Shown one piece after another: positions 46,385-54,052 of a DNA stretch of 64,000 nucleotides. Source of the DNA: Candidatus Intricatilinea gracilis. Lineage in GTDB: Bacteria; Pseudomonadota; Gammaproteobacteria; Burkholderiales; Burkholderiaceae_C. Below the pieces are notes generated by a model. It saw only the letters and a list, made by a program, of their open reading frames with translations, was not told where the DNA came from and ran no database searches. The translations under genes were made by a program, and so were the position numbers. The stretch lies in the NCBI GenBank assembly GCA_016702605.1, contig JADJDQ010000002.1, positions 393,001 to 457,000 on the forward strand. The letters are read 5' to 3'. Position 1 is the stretch's first letter. Every line of letters begins with the position of its first letter.

Positions 46385-47380
46385 ATGCACTACCGCCGTC
46401 TCGGCAAGAGCCAGCTCGAGGTCTCGGCCTTGTGCCTGGGCACCATGATGTTCGCTGACCAGACCGATGCGGCCGAGGCCCGCGACATCACGGCGCATGC
46501 GCGTGAACACGGCGTCAACTTCATCGACACGGCCGATGTGTATTCGACCGGCAAGTCCGAAACCATGGTCGGCAAGCTGCTCGACGGCCAGCGTCACGAT
46601 TGGGTGCTGGCCACCAAGGTGGGCAACAAGATGTCCGAGCGGCCCAACGGGTCACGCTACTCGCGCAGCTGGATGCTGCGTGCCTGCGAAGCCAGCCTGC
46701 AGCGCCTGGCCACCGACCACATAGACATCTACTACCTGCACCGTGACTTCAACGGCATGGACCTCGAAGAGCCGCTGCGTGCGCTGGATGCCCTGCTGCG
46801 CGCCGGCAAGATCCGCTACTGGGGGGTGTCCAACTTTCGTGGCTGGCGCATCGCCGAAGTGGTGCACCTGGCGCGTCAGCTCGGCATGCCCGGGCCGGTG
46901 GTCTGCCAGCCCTACTACAACCTGCTCAACCGACAGCCCGAGGTCGAGGTCTTGCCGGCTTGCGCCCATCACGGCATCGGTGTCGTGCCCTACAGCCCGA
47001 TCGCACGCGGTGTGCTGGCCGGCAAATATGCGCCCGGCAGTTCACCCGCCGAAGGCACCCGCGCAGGCCGAGGCGACAAACGCATGATGGAGACCGAGTT
47101 CCGCGCCGAGTCGCTGCAGGCGGCGCAGACCCTCAAGGTGCACTGCGAGGCCAAGGGGGTGGCGCTGTCGCACTTTGCCACCGCCTGGGTGCTGGCCAAC
47201 AAGGCCGTCGCCGCCGTGATCGCCGGGCCTCGCACGTTGGCGCAGTGGCAGGACTACCTGGGTGCACTCGATGTCACCATCGATGCGGCGGACGAAGCCG
47301 TGGTCGATGCGCTGGTGCGCCCCGGTCACCCGTCCACACCCGGCTACACCGACCCGGCGTATCCACTCGAGGGGCGCTGA
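46385..47380 (+). CDS. Aldo/keto reductase
   Basis: 331 aa. It begins MHYRRLGKSQLEVSALCLGTMMF. Catalytic residues are in FIDTADVYSTGKSE (Asp, Tyr), VLATKVGNKM (Lys) and IDIYYLHRDFNG (His). NADP-binding text appears near PVVCQPYYNLLNRQPE and AVIAGPRTLAQWQDYLGAL. This is the YajO/TAS-type AKR12 group rather than AKR1. The substrate is unknown. It is third in the fumC-esterase-AKR run, with a 67-base gap. Confidence 0.92.
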   Translation: MHYRRLGKSQLEVSALCLGTMMFADQTDAAEARDITAHAREHGVNFIDTADVYSTGKSETMVGKLLDGQRHDWVLATKVGNKMSERPNGSRYSRSWMLRACEASLQRLATDHIDIYYLHRDFNGMDLEEPLRALDALLRAGKIRYWGVSNFRGWRIAEVVHLARQLGMPGPVVCQPYYNLLNRQPEVEVLPACAHHGIGVVPYSPIARGVLAGKYAPGSSPAEGTRAGRGDKRMMETEFRAESLQAAQTLKVHCEAKGVALSHFATAWVLANKAVAAVIAGPRTLAQWQDYLGALDVTIDAADEAVVDALVRPGHPSTPGYTDPAYPLEGR

Positions 47381-47445
47381 ACAGGCCCCACCGCCGAGAC
47401 ACCGCCCACACCGCGACGCGGCGAGGCGAACACAAGTCAGCGGAC

Positions 47446-48750
47446 TCACGCAGGCGGATCGATCCGCCTGCGGCCGAAGCAACTCATGCCGGCAAAACGG
47501 GCTGAGGCGCCTAGCCGTTCTTCGATGCGCAGCGCCTCGTTCCACTTGGCCATGCGTTCACTGCGGGCGAACGAGCCGACCTTGAGTTGGCCGACACCCC
47601 AGCCGATGGCCAGGTCGACGATGGTGGTGTCCTCGGTTTCGCCCGATCGGGCCGACACGATGGCGCCGTACCCCAGCTCACGCGCAGTCTGCCAGCAGCG
47701 CAGGGTTTCGGTCAGCGTGCCACGCTGGTTGGGCTTGAGCAGCACGGTGTTGGCGGCACCGGCAGCTGCCGCCTGACGCAGCAACGCGGCGTCGGACACC
47801 AGCAAGTCGTCCCCCACGATCTGCAGTTGCGCCGGTGCGGCACGGGTGAATCGGGCAAACGCCACCGGATCATCTTCTGCCAGCGGGTCTTCGATGCTGA
47901 GGATGGGGAAACGCTCGCACCAGCGCAGCAGCAGCTCGATCAGGCCGTCGCTGTCGAGCTCGCGGCGCTCCAGGCCCAGCGTGTAGAGACCGCCGCGGCC
48001 GAAGTCGCTGGCCGCGATGTCGAGCGCAATGCCGACCTGTGCGCCGGGCACGAAACCGGCTGCCTCGATGGCGTTGACCAGGGCATCGAGCGCCTCTTCG
48101 TTAGTGTCGAAGGCCGGCCACCAGCCGCCTTCGTCGGCCACGCCGTAACGCGCGCCGCGCGACTGCATCAGCGCGCCGGCATGGCGGTAGACCTCGGCCG
48201 TCCATTCCAGCGCCTGGGCAAAGCTGCCGGCGCCGGGGCACACGACCATGAAGTCCTGGATGTCGACTCGCCGCCCGGCATGGGCGCCGCCACCGAAGAT
48301 CTGGATCTGCGGCATGGGCAGCAGCGTGGCCTCGGGCCCGCCGAGGTACTGGTACAGCGGAAGGCCGTGCGCAGCCGCAGCCGCATGCGCCGCAGCCATC
48401 GACACGGCCAGCGTGGCATTTGCGCCCAGGCGTTGTTTGTTGGTCGTGCCGTCCAAGGCGATGAGGCATCCGTCCAGCGTGGCCTGATCGTCGGCCGCCA
48501 GGCCCGCCACCGCTGCGGCGATCTCGCCGTTGACATGAGCCACGGCGCGCGACACATCCAGCCCACCAAAGGCCGGGCCGCCGTCGCGTAATTCGAGTGC
48601 CTCGCGTGTGCCCTTGCTGGCGCCGGCCGGCACGATGGCGCGGCCCAGGGCGCCACCTTCGAGCAACACCTCGGCCTCGACCGTGGGGCGGCCGCGGCTG
48701 TCCCACACTCTGCGGGCGAGAACGCTGCGGATCTGATTGGGCTTGCTCAT
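47446..48750 (-). CDS. Enolase paralogue with altered active-site loop
   Basis: 434 aa, full enolase length. It keeps SxGxPT as SRGRPTVE, DEGG with Glu207, Asp244, Glu287 in SIEDPL, Asp314 in VGDDLLV, Lys339 in LLKPNQRGT, Arg368-Ser369 in ARSGETEDT and Lys390 in GQLKVGS. It differs where glycolytic enolases are nearly invariant: HADNNVDIQEF is here HAGRRVDIQDF, so the Glu equivalent to E. coli Glu168 is Asp166, and the residue before Arg368 is Ala instead of His. The start of the protein reads PAGASKGTREALELRDGG. It is not in the pyrG-kdsA-eno context and is last in an operon with a kinase and a PanE-like gene. It may use a modified 2-phospho-acid. Confidence 0.85.
   Translation of the reverse strand: MSKPNQIRSVLARRVWDSRGRPTVEAEVLLEGGALGRAIVPAGASKGTREALELRDGGPAFGGLDVSRAVAHVNGEIAAAVAGLAADDQATLDGCLIALDGTTNKQRLGANATLAVSMAAAHAAAAAHGLPLYQYLGGPEATLLPMPQIQIFGGGAHAGRRVDIQDFMVVCPGAGSFAQALEWTAEVYRHAGALMQSRGARYGVADEGGWWPAFDTNEEALDALVNAIEAAGFVPGAQVGIALDIAASDFGRGGLYTLGLERRELDSDGLIELLLRWCERFPILSIEDPLAEDDPVAFARFTRAAPAQLQIVGDDLLVSDAALLRQAAAAGAANTVLLKPNQRGTLTETLRCWQTARELGYGAIVSARSGETEDTTIVDLAIGWGVGQLKVGSFARSERMAKWNEALRIEERLGASARFAGMSCFGRRRIDPPA
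47450..47471. terminator. 22-base perfect palindrome across the enolase 3' end
   Basis: Half-site GCAGGCGGATC (47450-47460) is followed directly by its reverse complement GATCCGCCTGC (47461-47471). It overlaps the last codons of the enolase gene and lies between convergent genes. As RNA it would fold into a short-looped stem. It may be a terminator or a protein-binding palindrome. Confidence 0.5.
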
Positions 48751-48886
48751 GTGGAGTCCAGAGGATGTGTCGTCGCGGGTCGGCTCGGGCTCGCCGGCTG
48801 GGGTTGGTCGACTGGGGTTGGTGGACCGGGTTTCAGCGTCGGGTTCCAGCGGCTGCTTTCAGCGGCAGGGGTTCGACAGCCGAGGC

Positions 48887-49909
48887 TCATCGGTCGAGGT
48901 GTTCGCGCCACGCAGCACTCACCTCGTCGAGCCGGGTCGGCGGGTGCTGCAGCAACGCACGGGCACAGCGGCGTACCAGGTCGCGCTGGTCGTCCTGGTC
49001 GATATATTCGACCGGCGACTTGCCGTCAACGCGCGCCAGCAGCAGGCCGGGCAGCAGGCTGGCGGCGCGCTGTTCGAGATCGGCGGTTGGCTCCCAGTCG
49101 ACGCCGTCGAGGTACGCCCGGGCCAGTGCGGCAAAACAGGCCAGAAAGTCATCACGCGCCGCCGGTGTCCACAAGCACTTGAGCAGCAGGTGGTTGAGGC
49201 AAAACGCCAGATCGAAGGCAGGGTCGCCCCACCAGGCACATTCGGCATCGACCAGCACCGGGCCGGCCGGGCCGACCAGGATGTTCTTGGGGCTCACATC
49301 ACCGTGCACCAGCGCCACGCGGTGGGCCTGGGTGCGTGTCACCAGTGCCTGCAGCACCTCGGCCAGGTCGGGATGTCTGTGTGCCGTGGCCAGCAGATAC
49401 GGTTCGAGGCGGATGTCGAAGAAGATGGCGTCGCTGTCGAACTGCGCAGCCAGTTCATCCGCACGTGCCGCCGACCAGGCGTGGATGCGCGCCAGCGTGT
49501 GTCCCACGGCCGTTGCGGTGGAGATGTCGGCCTGGCCCTGGTGCAACTGCTGCTTCCACAGCTGATGATGGTCGGGCGCCAGCCAGCTCATCACCAGCAC
49601 CCCCAGGCCCGGGTGCTGGCCCAGCAGACGCGGCGCACTGCCGGGTCGTGCGGCCTGGGCCACCTGCATCCAGCGCGCTTCGTAGCGATTGCGTTCGATG
49701 GGGGCGCGCCAATCGGCCGCCACGCGCAGCCGGGCCAGCGCACGTTTGGCGCAGACCGTGCCTTGCAGTGTGTGATCGATGCGCCAGATGTCCGACGAGA
49801 CACCCCCCGTCAGCGGCACACCACGCGGCGCCTCGGCGCCAGCCAGACCAAGCTCGCGCAGGGCCTGGGCAAATTCGGGCGGCAAGGTCTGGGGGGCGAG
49901 GTCGGACAT
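48887..49909 (-). CDS. APH/choline-kinase-like phosphotransferase
   Basis: 340 aa. The kinase-fold signatures are VALVHGDVSPKNILVGPAGPVLVDAECAWWGDPAFDLAFCLNHLLLK: the HGDxxxxN Brenner motif (catalytic Asp, metal-binding Asn) and the DxE/D metal motif. The N-lobe nucleotide loop is PLTGGVSSDIWRI, with a Lys in TVCAKRALARLRV. It belongs to the phosphotransferase family that includes methylthioribose, choline and homoserine kinases. The substrate is unknown. It lies between the PanE-like gene (42-base gap) and the enolase paralogue (136-base gap) on the same strand. Confidence 0.88.
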   Translation of the reverse strand: MSDLAPQTLPPEFAQALRELGLAGAEAPRGVPLTGGVSSDIWRIDHTLQGTVCAKRALARLRVAADWRAPIERNRYEARWMQVAQAARPGSAPRLLGQHPGLGVLVMSWLAPDHHQLWKQQLHQGQADISTATAVGHTLARIHAWSAARADELAAQFDSDAIFFDIRLEPYLLATAHRHPDLAEVLQALVTRTQAHRVALVHGDVSPKNILVGPAGPVLVDAECAWWGDPAFDLAFCLNHLLLKCLWTPAARDDFLACFAALARAYLDGVDWEPTADLEQRAASLLPGLLLARVDGKSPVEYIDQDDQRDLVRRCARALLQHPPTRLDEVSAAWREHLDR

Positions 49910-49951
49910 CGGCCGGATTGTGTGGGCGCTGCGCAGCCAGGGCCCTGCGGG

Positions 49952-50908
49952 TCAGCCCGGTGTACGCCCGGCCTCGATCAGCTTGACCAGCGCAAACAGC
50001 GTGTCGTTCACCGGTGTGGCGACGCCGAGGTCGGCGCCGCGGCGCGCCACGAAGCCGTTGAGGTGGTCGATTTCGCTGGGTTTGCCACGCGCCATGTCCT
50101 GTGCTGTGGACGACAACTGGGCCGGCATGGCGGGCGCGATTCGCTCCATGGCGGCCAGGGCTTCGTCCAGCACCAGGGCCACACCAGCCGCCCGGGCCAC
50201 GGCCACCACCTCGTGCACGACGGCGCGTTGCACCTCGCGGATGGCGGGCGACGCGGCCATGCGCCCGTACGGTTGCTGGGCCAGGCCCGAGATGGCGTTG
50301 TAGGCGCAGTTCACCATCAGCTTGGACCAGAGCTCGGCCATCACGTCGGGCGAGATGTGTACCGCCACGCCTGCGCTGGCAAACAGGTCGACAAGCGCCT
50401 GCAACTGGCGCTGCTGTGCGGCGTCGGTGGCGGCTTGAGCATGGCGCGGGCCGATCACCAGATCACCCCGGCCGTAGTGCGCCACCACACCCGGCGCGGG
50501 CATGGCCGTGGCCACGTACACCACGGCCGGCACCACCGTCTGGTGATGGATGTGGCGCGCCAGCGTGTCGGCGTTGTCCACACCGTTCTGCAGGCTCAGC
50601 ACCAGCGCGTCGGCGCGCAGCAAGGGGGCGATCTGGCGCGCCACGGCGTCGGTGTCGGTCGACTTGACACACACCAGCACCAGATCGGCGTCGCGCACCG
50701 CGGCGATGTCGGTCGTCGCCGCCAGCGTCAGCGCCTGCACCTGGCCGGCCATGTGCAACTGCAGGCCGTCCCGTTCGATGGCTGCCACATGGGCCGGGCG
50801 GGCGATCAGCGTGACCCGGTGGCCGGCACGTGCCAGCATGGCGCCATAGAAACTGCCGACCGCGCCGGCACCCACCACCACGGTGGACACGAAGGAAGAG
50901 GGGCTCAT
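49952..50908 (-). CDS. 2-dehydropantoate 2-reductase-like protein (ApbA/PanE family)
   Basis: 318 aa from the start at 50908. The NADP Rossmann motif is VVVGAGAVGSFYGAMLARAGHRVTLIAR. The catalytic Lys is in MAELWSKLMVNCAYNAISGL, and the ketopantoate-binding end contains GKPSEIDHLNGFVARRGADLGVATPVNDTLFALVKLIE. The family reduces 2-oxo-acids such as ketopantoate. Its position at the head of an operon with a kinase and an enolase paralogue suggests a role outside pantothenate synthesis, but it could still be PanE. Confidence 0.88.
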   Translation of the reverse strand: MSPSSFVSTVVVGAGAVGSFYGAMLARAGHRVTLIARPAHVAAIERDGLQLHMAGQVQALTLAATTDIAAVRDADLVLVCVKSTDTDAVARQIAPLLRADALVLSLQNGVDNADTLARHIHHQTVVPAVVYVATAMPAPGVVAHYGRGDLVIGPRHAQAATDAAQQRQLQALVDLFASAGVAVHISPDVMAELWSKLMVNCAYNAISGLAQQPYGRMAASPAIREVQRAVVHEVVAVARAAGVALVLDEALAAMERIAPAMPAQLSSTAQDMARGKPSEIDHLNGFVARRGADLGVATPVNDTLFALVKLIEAGRTPG

Positions 50909-51092
50909 GCGCGCTGGACTCCGGGAATGTCGGGGGATCGACGGCCGGCCAGTATGCGATGCTCGATCGACGCCCGGCAAGCGTCACACCCATCCGGGCG
51001 GGTGCCCCGGCCGGACCCGACCCGTCCCGCCCTGGACAGATCCGGTCCCGGGCCGGCCTATCGCCCACCACGTCGCCACCGAGCCGCCAGCC

Positions 51093-51797
51093 ATGCAGAT
51101 CTTCCGCTCCGACCTGCCGCACTGTGCCGAACTGACCGGCGCGGTCGTGGTGATCGACGTGTTGCGCTCGTTCACCACGTCAGCGGTGGCCCTGGCGCAG
51201 GGGGCCGACGAAGTGATCGCCGTCGACAGCCTCGAAGCCGCCCAGGCCTTGCGCCAGCGTGACCCCAACTCGCTGGCCATCGGTGCGCTGGGTGGTGGTG
51301 CCCCGGCGCCCGGGCTCGACCTGGGCAATTCACCCTCACAACTGACGGGGCTGGATCTGCGCGGGCGCAGCTGCATCCTCTACACGGCCGGTGGCACGCG
51401 GGCGCTCAATGCCTGTGGCCATGCCGACATGGTGCTGGCCGCGAGCCTGGTCTGCGCTGGCGCCACCGCGGCACGGCTGCGCGCACTGGCGCCGGCCCGG
51501 GTCACGCTGGTGGTCACCGGCGTCTGGACCGACCGCGACGGCGACGAGGACCATGCCTGCGCCGACCTGATCGAAGCCCTGTTGCGCGGCGACGATCCGC
51601 CGCATGCACCGTTTGTGGCGCGGGTGCACAACTCCGACTTCGGCAGGCGCTTCAGCGCCGGCGACAACCCCCACCTGCCGCCGGCTGACCTGGCTTGCTG
51701 CGCTGGGGTCGACACCTTCGATTTCGCCATGCCGATCAGTCGCCGCCCCGGCGCCATGGTGATACGCCGCACCCACGGGCCGACCAGCGTGTTGTAG
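51093..51797 (+). CDS. 2-phosphosulfolactate phosphatase family (ComB-like)
   Basis: 234 aa. It begins MQIFRSDLPHCAELTGAVVVIDVLRSFTTSAVALAQGADEV, the ComB opening with the Asp-Val-Leu-Arg metal/phosphate site. Further motifs are GLDLGNSPSQLTGLDLRGRSCILYTAGGTRAL and TGVWTDRDGDEDHACADLIEALL, with acidic residues for Mg. In methanogens ComB makes sulfolactate for coenzyme M; bacterial homologues have mostly unknown roles. No ComA (phosphosulfolactate synthase) is visible nearby. It is divergent from the PanE-like/kinase/enolase operon and plausibly shares its control region. Confidence 0.88.
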   Translation: MQIFRSDLPHCAELTGAVVVIDVLRSFTTSAVALAQGADEVIAVDSLEAAQALRQRDPNSLAIGALGGGAPAPGLDLGNSPSQLTGLDLRGRSCILYTAGGTRALNACGHADMVLAASLVCAGATAARLRALAPARVTLVVTGVWTDRDGDEDHACADLIEALLRGDDPPHAPFVARVHNSDFGRRFSAGDNPHLPPADLACCAGVDTFDFAMPISRRPGAMVIRRTHGPTSVL

Positions 51798-51917
51798 CCA
51801 GGGTAGTCCACCAAGCCGTGGAGCGGCATCACTTGCAGCTCGGTCGCCTGGACAAGCACGGACTCGGCAACAGGGTTGCGGCAACAGCACTTGCGGCCAG
51901 TCCGACCCCAGGCGGCC

Positions 51918-52856
51918 TCAGATCGGCACGAGGCGGCCCAGCACCGCGCCACAAGCCAGCAACACGGCAAACACCAGTTCGAGCCGGAAGGTGCGAAACA
52001 GGATCTGGTTGTAGGCCAGGCCGGGCGGGCAGGCGTCGAAATCACGCCGCAGCGCCAGGGCCGACGGCACGAGCAGGAGCGGCAACAGCAGGGCCGCCGA
52101 GCGGCTGGTCCAGGCCATGGCAGGGCACAACACGAACGGGCCGAGCAGCAGCGCCGCATAACACCGACCAGCCCAGGCGGCGCCGACACACACGGCCAGG
52201 GTGCGCCGCCCAACCAGCGTGTCATGCGCGATGTCGCGCTGGTTGTTGACCGCCAGCGCCGCCGCCGCCAGGCCACCGACGGCCACCGAGGCCAGCACCG
52301 AGGTGGCGCCGACGCTGCCGGTCAACACCCAGTCGGTGCCCATCACCGCCACCAGGCCGAAGAAGACGAACACCGTGACTTCACCGAAGGGTGTGTAGGC
52401 AATGGGCCGCGGCCCCCCCATGTAGGCCACGGCTGCCAGCAGCGAGGCCACACCCATGGCCAGCACCGGCCAGCCGCGCAGCAGCACCAGCCACAGTCCC
52501 AGCACCAGCGCCAGCAGCACGACAGCCACCACGGCGGCCCTGACGACAGTCACCGGCAACCAGCCCTGTGCGGTGGCGCGTGGCAAGCCGGTCCGTTGGC
52601 CAACACGCTCGGCACCACGCACGGTGTAGCCCACGTCGTTTTGCAGGTTCGACGCCACCTGGATCAACAGCGCCGCCACGAGCACGATGGCCGCCACCAT
52701 CACATCGAGTCGACCGGTGCGTTGCCAGCCCAGTGCCGCGCCCACCAGCACCGGGCTGATCGCCACCAGCAGGCTGCGCGGCCGGGTCGCCGCCAGCCAC
52801 GCAGCCGCAGCGCCCGGCCGGGAGTCGGCCGCAGGCTGGGATGGGCGTGCGGTCAT
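51918..52856 (-). CDS. MenA-like UbiA-family prenyltransferase
   Basis: 312 aa, with about eight or nine membrane helices. It opens AWLAATRPRSLLVAISPVLVGAALGW, the MenA/UbiA start. The first Asp motif is atypical, NLQNDVGYTVRGAERVG: MenA usually has NDYxD, and here the second Asp is Tyr. The second motif, VNNQRDIAHDTLVGRRTL, retains two Asp. By family it would transfer a prenyl chain to a naphthoate or related ring. Most Burkholderiales make only ubiquinone, so its acceptor is uncertain. It lies 6 bases after the RHH gene on the same strand and is probably co-transcribed. Confidence 0.82.
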   Translation of the reverse strand: MTARPSQPAADSRPGAAAAWLAATRPRSLLVAISPVLVGAALGWQRTGRLDVMVAAIVLVAALLIQVASNLQNDVGYTVRGAERVGQRTGLPRATAQGWLPVTVVRAAVVAVVLLALVLGLWLVLLRGWPVLAMGVASLLAAVAYMGGPRPIAYTPFGEVTVFVFFGLVAVMGTDWVLTGSVGATSVLASVAVGGLAAAALAVNNQRDIAHDTLVGRRTLAVCVGAAWAGRCYAALLLGPFVLCPAMAWTSRSAALLLPLLLVPSALALRRDFDACPPGLAYNQILFRTFRLELVFAVLLACGAVLGRLVPI

Positions 52857-52862
52857 CGCGCG

Positions 52863-53063
52863 TCAGGGTTTGTCGGTGGCCTCCACCCCGTCGGGCTCGG
52901 CGCCGCTGGGCACAAAGCTGACGCCGTGCTGCGCCAGGTAATCGCGGATCAGCCGGCGCACCACCTGCGACGGGGTCACGTCCTGGCGCGCACACAAGGC
53001 CTCGAAGGCCTTCTTCTTTGCCGGGTCGATCAGCACTGTCAGGCGCGCTGTCTTCAGTTCCAT
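52863..53063 (-). CDS. Small ribbon-helix-helix (CopG-like) DNA-binding protein
   Basis: 66 aa. It opens with a beta strand, KTARLTVLIDPAKKKAFEALCARQDVTPSQVVRRLIRDYLAQHG, the RHH pattern of strand, helix A and helix B with SQVVRRLIRDYL. The tail is disordered. It is probably a dimeric repressor, likely of its own operon with the prenyltransferase gene. A 17-base inverted repeat 29 bases upstream of its start is the candidate operator. Confidence 0.82.
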   Translation of the reverse strand: MELKTARLTVLIDPAKKKAFEALCARQDVTPSQVVRRLIRDYLAQHGVSFVPSGAEPDGVEATDKP

Positions 53064-53091
53064 GGGCTCTCCGATCGGTTGCGGCGTATGG

Positions 53092-53108
53092 CAATGACAT
53101 TATCATTG
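53092..53108. promoter_or_regulatory. Candidate RHH operator
   Basis: CAATGA (53092-53097) and TCATTG (53103-53108) form a perfect inverted repeat around CATTA. It sits in an AT-rich island between the RHH gene and the spermidine-synthase-like gene, where both promoters must lie. Binding by the adjacent RHH protein is inference. Confidence 0.5.
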
Positions 53109-53143
53109 GACTCTCATCCAAAGCAATTCTTGTTGCATCACCC

Positions 53144-53947
53144 ATGCCGGACCAGCAAGCGCCGAATGACCATGTGGTGCCCTACGTGTTCGAGCTGGGC
53201 GGGGCCAAGGCCCTGCACTTCTCGATCAACGAGGTGCAAAGCCGCATGCTGGTGGACGACCCCTGGGCGCTCGACCTCGAATACACGCGCACGATGATGG
53301 GCTTTCTGCTGTTCGTGCCGCAGCCCCGACGCATCGCCATGATCGGCCTGGGCGGTGGGTCGCTGGCCAAGTTCTGCCACCACCATCTGCCCTCGGCACA
53401 CATCAAGGTGGTCGAGATCAACCCGCATGTGGTCGACCTGCGCCAGGTTTTTCATGTGCCCGACGACGACGAGCGTTTCAGCGTCATCCTGGGTGACGGT
53501 GCGGTGATGGTGCAGCAAGAGCCCGACTCGTGCGACGTGTTGCTGGTCGACGGTTTCGACCCCTACGGTCTGCCGGACGAGTTGTCGTCCCAGCACTTCT
53601 ACGACGGCTGCCGGGCAATGGTCAGCGAGGGCGGCCTCATGGTGGCCAACCTGCACCGCGACCATCCGGGCTTCGACGCCCTGGTCGACCGCATACGGCG
53701 CAGTTTCGACAACGCCGTGCTGGTGGTGCATACGCCCGACAAGGACTCGACCAACTGCATCGTCTTTGCCGCCAGGGACGACACCTTCGGCACCTGCCGG
53801 CCAGGCGTGGTGCGGGCACCCAAGGGTCTGGGGAACAAGGCGACAAACCAGTTGCTGGCATCGTTTTCGCTGGTGATGGCCGCCTTGATGCAGCATCGCC
53901 GTGGCGCCGCACGAGATGCGGCGCAAGAGCCCTCATGCGATGCCTAG
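53144..53947 (+). CDS. Spermidine-synthase-like methyltransferase-fold protein
   Basis: 267 aa. The nucleotide-binding loop is RRIAMIGLGGGSLAKFCHHHLPSAHIKVVEINPHVVDLRQVFHV, with Glu in VVEINP contacting decarboxylated SAM in true spermidine synthases. Later come FSVILGDGAVMV and CDVLLVDGFDPYGLPDELSSQHFYDGCRAMVSEGGLMVANL. It has the core fold but a short N-terminal domain, so it may not act as a polyamine aminopropyltransferase. It is divergent from the RHH gene and has no speD-like gene nearby. Confidence 0.82.
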   Translation: MPDQQAPNDHVVPYVFELGGAKALHFSINEVQSRMLVDDPWALDLEYTRTMMGFLLFVPQPRRIAMIGLGGGSLAKFCHHHLPSAHIKVVEINPHVVDLRQVFHVPDDDERFSVILGDGAVMVQQEPDSCDVLLVDGFDPYGLPDELSSQHFYDGCRAMVSEGGLMVANLHRDHPGFDALVDRIRRSFDNAVLVVHTPDKDSTNCIVFAARDDTFGTCRPGVVRAPKGLGNKATNQLLASFSLVMAALMQHRRGAARDAAQEPSCDA

Positions 53948-54052
53948 CTCGGCATACCATGCGTGCAAACGCCACACTCCCCAGCAGGACGGACGATCCA
54001 TGACACATGACCCTCGTCTTCTGGCCCCAAAGGCCGCCGCCATGCGTGAGTG

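Noticed and set aside
48737..51262. An 841-codon plus-strand open frame opposite the kinase and PanE-like genes
   Set aside because: Both opposite genes have clear catalytic motifs, while this frame is Arg/His/Gln-rich noise.
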